Source of the DNA: JAGWAJ01 sp965215155
GTDB lineage: Bacteria > Acidobacteriota > Vicinamibacteria > Vicinamibacterales > UBA8438
NCBI GenBank assembly: GCA_965215155.1
Contig: CBDCCY010000004.1
Span: forward strand, 124,001-188,000
Direction: 5' to 3'
Length of the DNA stretch: 64,000 nucleotides
Below, piece by piece: positions 63,569 to 64,000 of this stretch. Both the position numbers and the translations under genes were made by a program. The notes under the pieces were generated by a model. It ran no database searches, was not told the origin of the DNA, and saw only the letters and a list, made by a program, of their open reading frames with translations. How positions within the stretch are numbered: the stretch's first letter is position 1; every line of letters starts with the position of its first letter.

Positions 63569-64000
63569 GAATCCCGACCATAGCACGCGGGTTGCGCTGC
63601 GCCGGCGCGGCGCGCGGCGAGCATCGCGGCGGCCGTGATCGGCCCCAGGATGACGAGCTCGCGGGCAACCGCCCGCAGGTTGTTCCACCAGCAGTCGGCG
63701 AGCCAGTACTCCCGGCAGACGCGCAGGAACAGGTGGGCGTCCGAGAGGTGGAACTCCCGCGTCAGGGGCCACAACGCCATCACGCCGCGGGGGGCGCTGG
63801 GGTCGGCCCCCAGCCAATCGAGCAGGATGTGGCTCCCGTACGCGGCGGCCACCGCCGCGACGACATACGGTCGCGCGCTGCGCGTCAAGGCGCCCGCGAC
63901 AACCGCGGCGATGACCGTCGCGCCCACGCTGTGCGTCGCGCCGCTGTGGACGCCGAGCAGCAGGTCGACGTCGGGGAAGATGGCCAGACAGGCGAAACCG
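63565..64000 (-). CDS. YdjM-like membrane-bound hydrolase family protein, 5' end missing
   Basis: The frame is open to the right edge; about 144 C-terminal residues are visible. AIFPDVDLLLGVHSGATHSV at the visible start and SHILLDWLGADPSAPRGV are typical of the YdjM (DUF457) family of inner-membrane metal-dependent hydrolases. At least two hydrophobic segments are present. Its stop overlaps the start of the secreted paralogue 3. Confidence 0.82.
   Translation of the reverse strand, partial: GFACLAIFPDVDLLLGVHSGATHSVGATVIAAVVAGALTRSARPYVVAAVAAAYGSHILLDWLGADPSAPRGVMALWPLTREFHLSDAHLFLRVCREYWLADCWWNNLRAVARELVILGPITAAAMLAARRAGAAQPACYGRDS

Overview
The window is a 64-kb stretch of a very GC-rich bacterial chromosome (nearly every codon ends in G or C). 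The gene set points to Acidobacteriota, probably a Vicinamibacteria-like lineage. The evidence is three copies of a secreted protein family I associate with that group, a DUF5916 outer-membrane protein, a carboxypeptidase-regulatory-like TonB receptor, a UPF0182 protein and many secreted or lipoprotein enzymes. The assignment is an inference; no rRNA or tRNA gene was seen to confirm it.

Layout. 1-9.9 kb: an ATPase cut by the left edge, a large 2OG-Fe(II) oxygenase, a Fic protein, a Uma2-type nuclease, two paralogues of the secreted family around a VOC protein, then a BCCT transporter overlapping an ABC-type ATPase and a DUF4276 TOPRIM-like protein. 11.6-18 kb: a complete SUF iron-sulfur operon on the minus strand (sufB-C-D-S-U-T) with a palindromic candidate operator. 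18.2-24.7 kb: an XRE/nucleotidyltransferase toxin-antitoxin locus broken by a stop codon, a glycerophosphodiesterase, a methyltransferase, a sodium:solute symporter with a possible 28-residue partner, a Phd/PIN module and a TVP38-type membrane protein. 24.9-32.1 kb: a TonB receptor divergent from an aa3-type cytochrome oxidase cluster in the order I-III-IV-small-CPxC-II. 32.2-39.1 kb: a FAD-linked oxidase, a SurA-DsbA-like fusion, a lipoprotein, a deleted nucleotidyltransferase pseudogene and a copper/silver-type P-ATPase. 39.2-43.5 kb: an operon of a protein disulfide oxidoreductase, an M61 peptidase, an ATPase and a TOPRIM-like protein. 44.1-48.4 kb: a MacAB-like export operon. 48.4-64 kb: peroxiredoxin, UPF0182, amidohydrolase, a deoxyribosyltransferase, a zeta-like kinase, a TolB-DUF5916 fusion, a second Phd/PIN module, an NmrA-like protein, a third ABC-type ATPase, the third secreted paralogue and a YdjM-like membrane protein cut by the right edge.

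Most notable. The disulfide oxidoreductase gene at 42876-43511 has an in-frame TGA exactly where the first cysteine of its second CxxC should be, followed 17 nt later by a hairpin with a GGUCA loop, as expected for a bacterial SECIS. The frame then continues through the rest of the thioredoxin fold and ends in an ATGA overlap with the next gene. It is probably a selenoprotein. Other points are two ATPase-TOPRIM pairs plus an orphan ATPase with a possible partner remnant, two inactivated nucleotidyltransferase toxins, and a family of dispersed composite palindromes that sit just behind stop codons.
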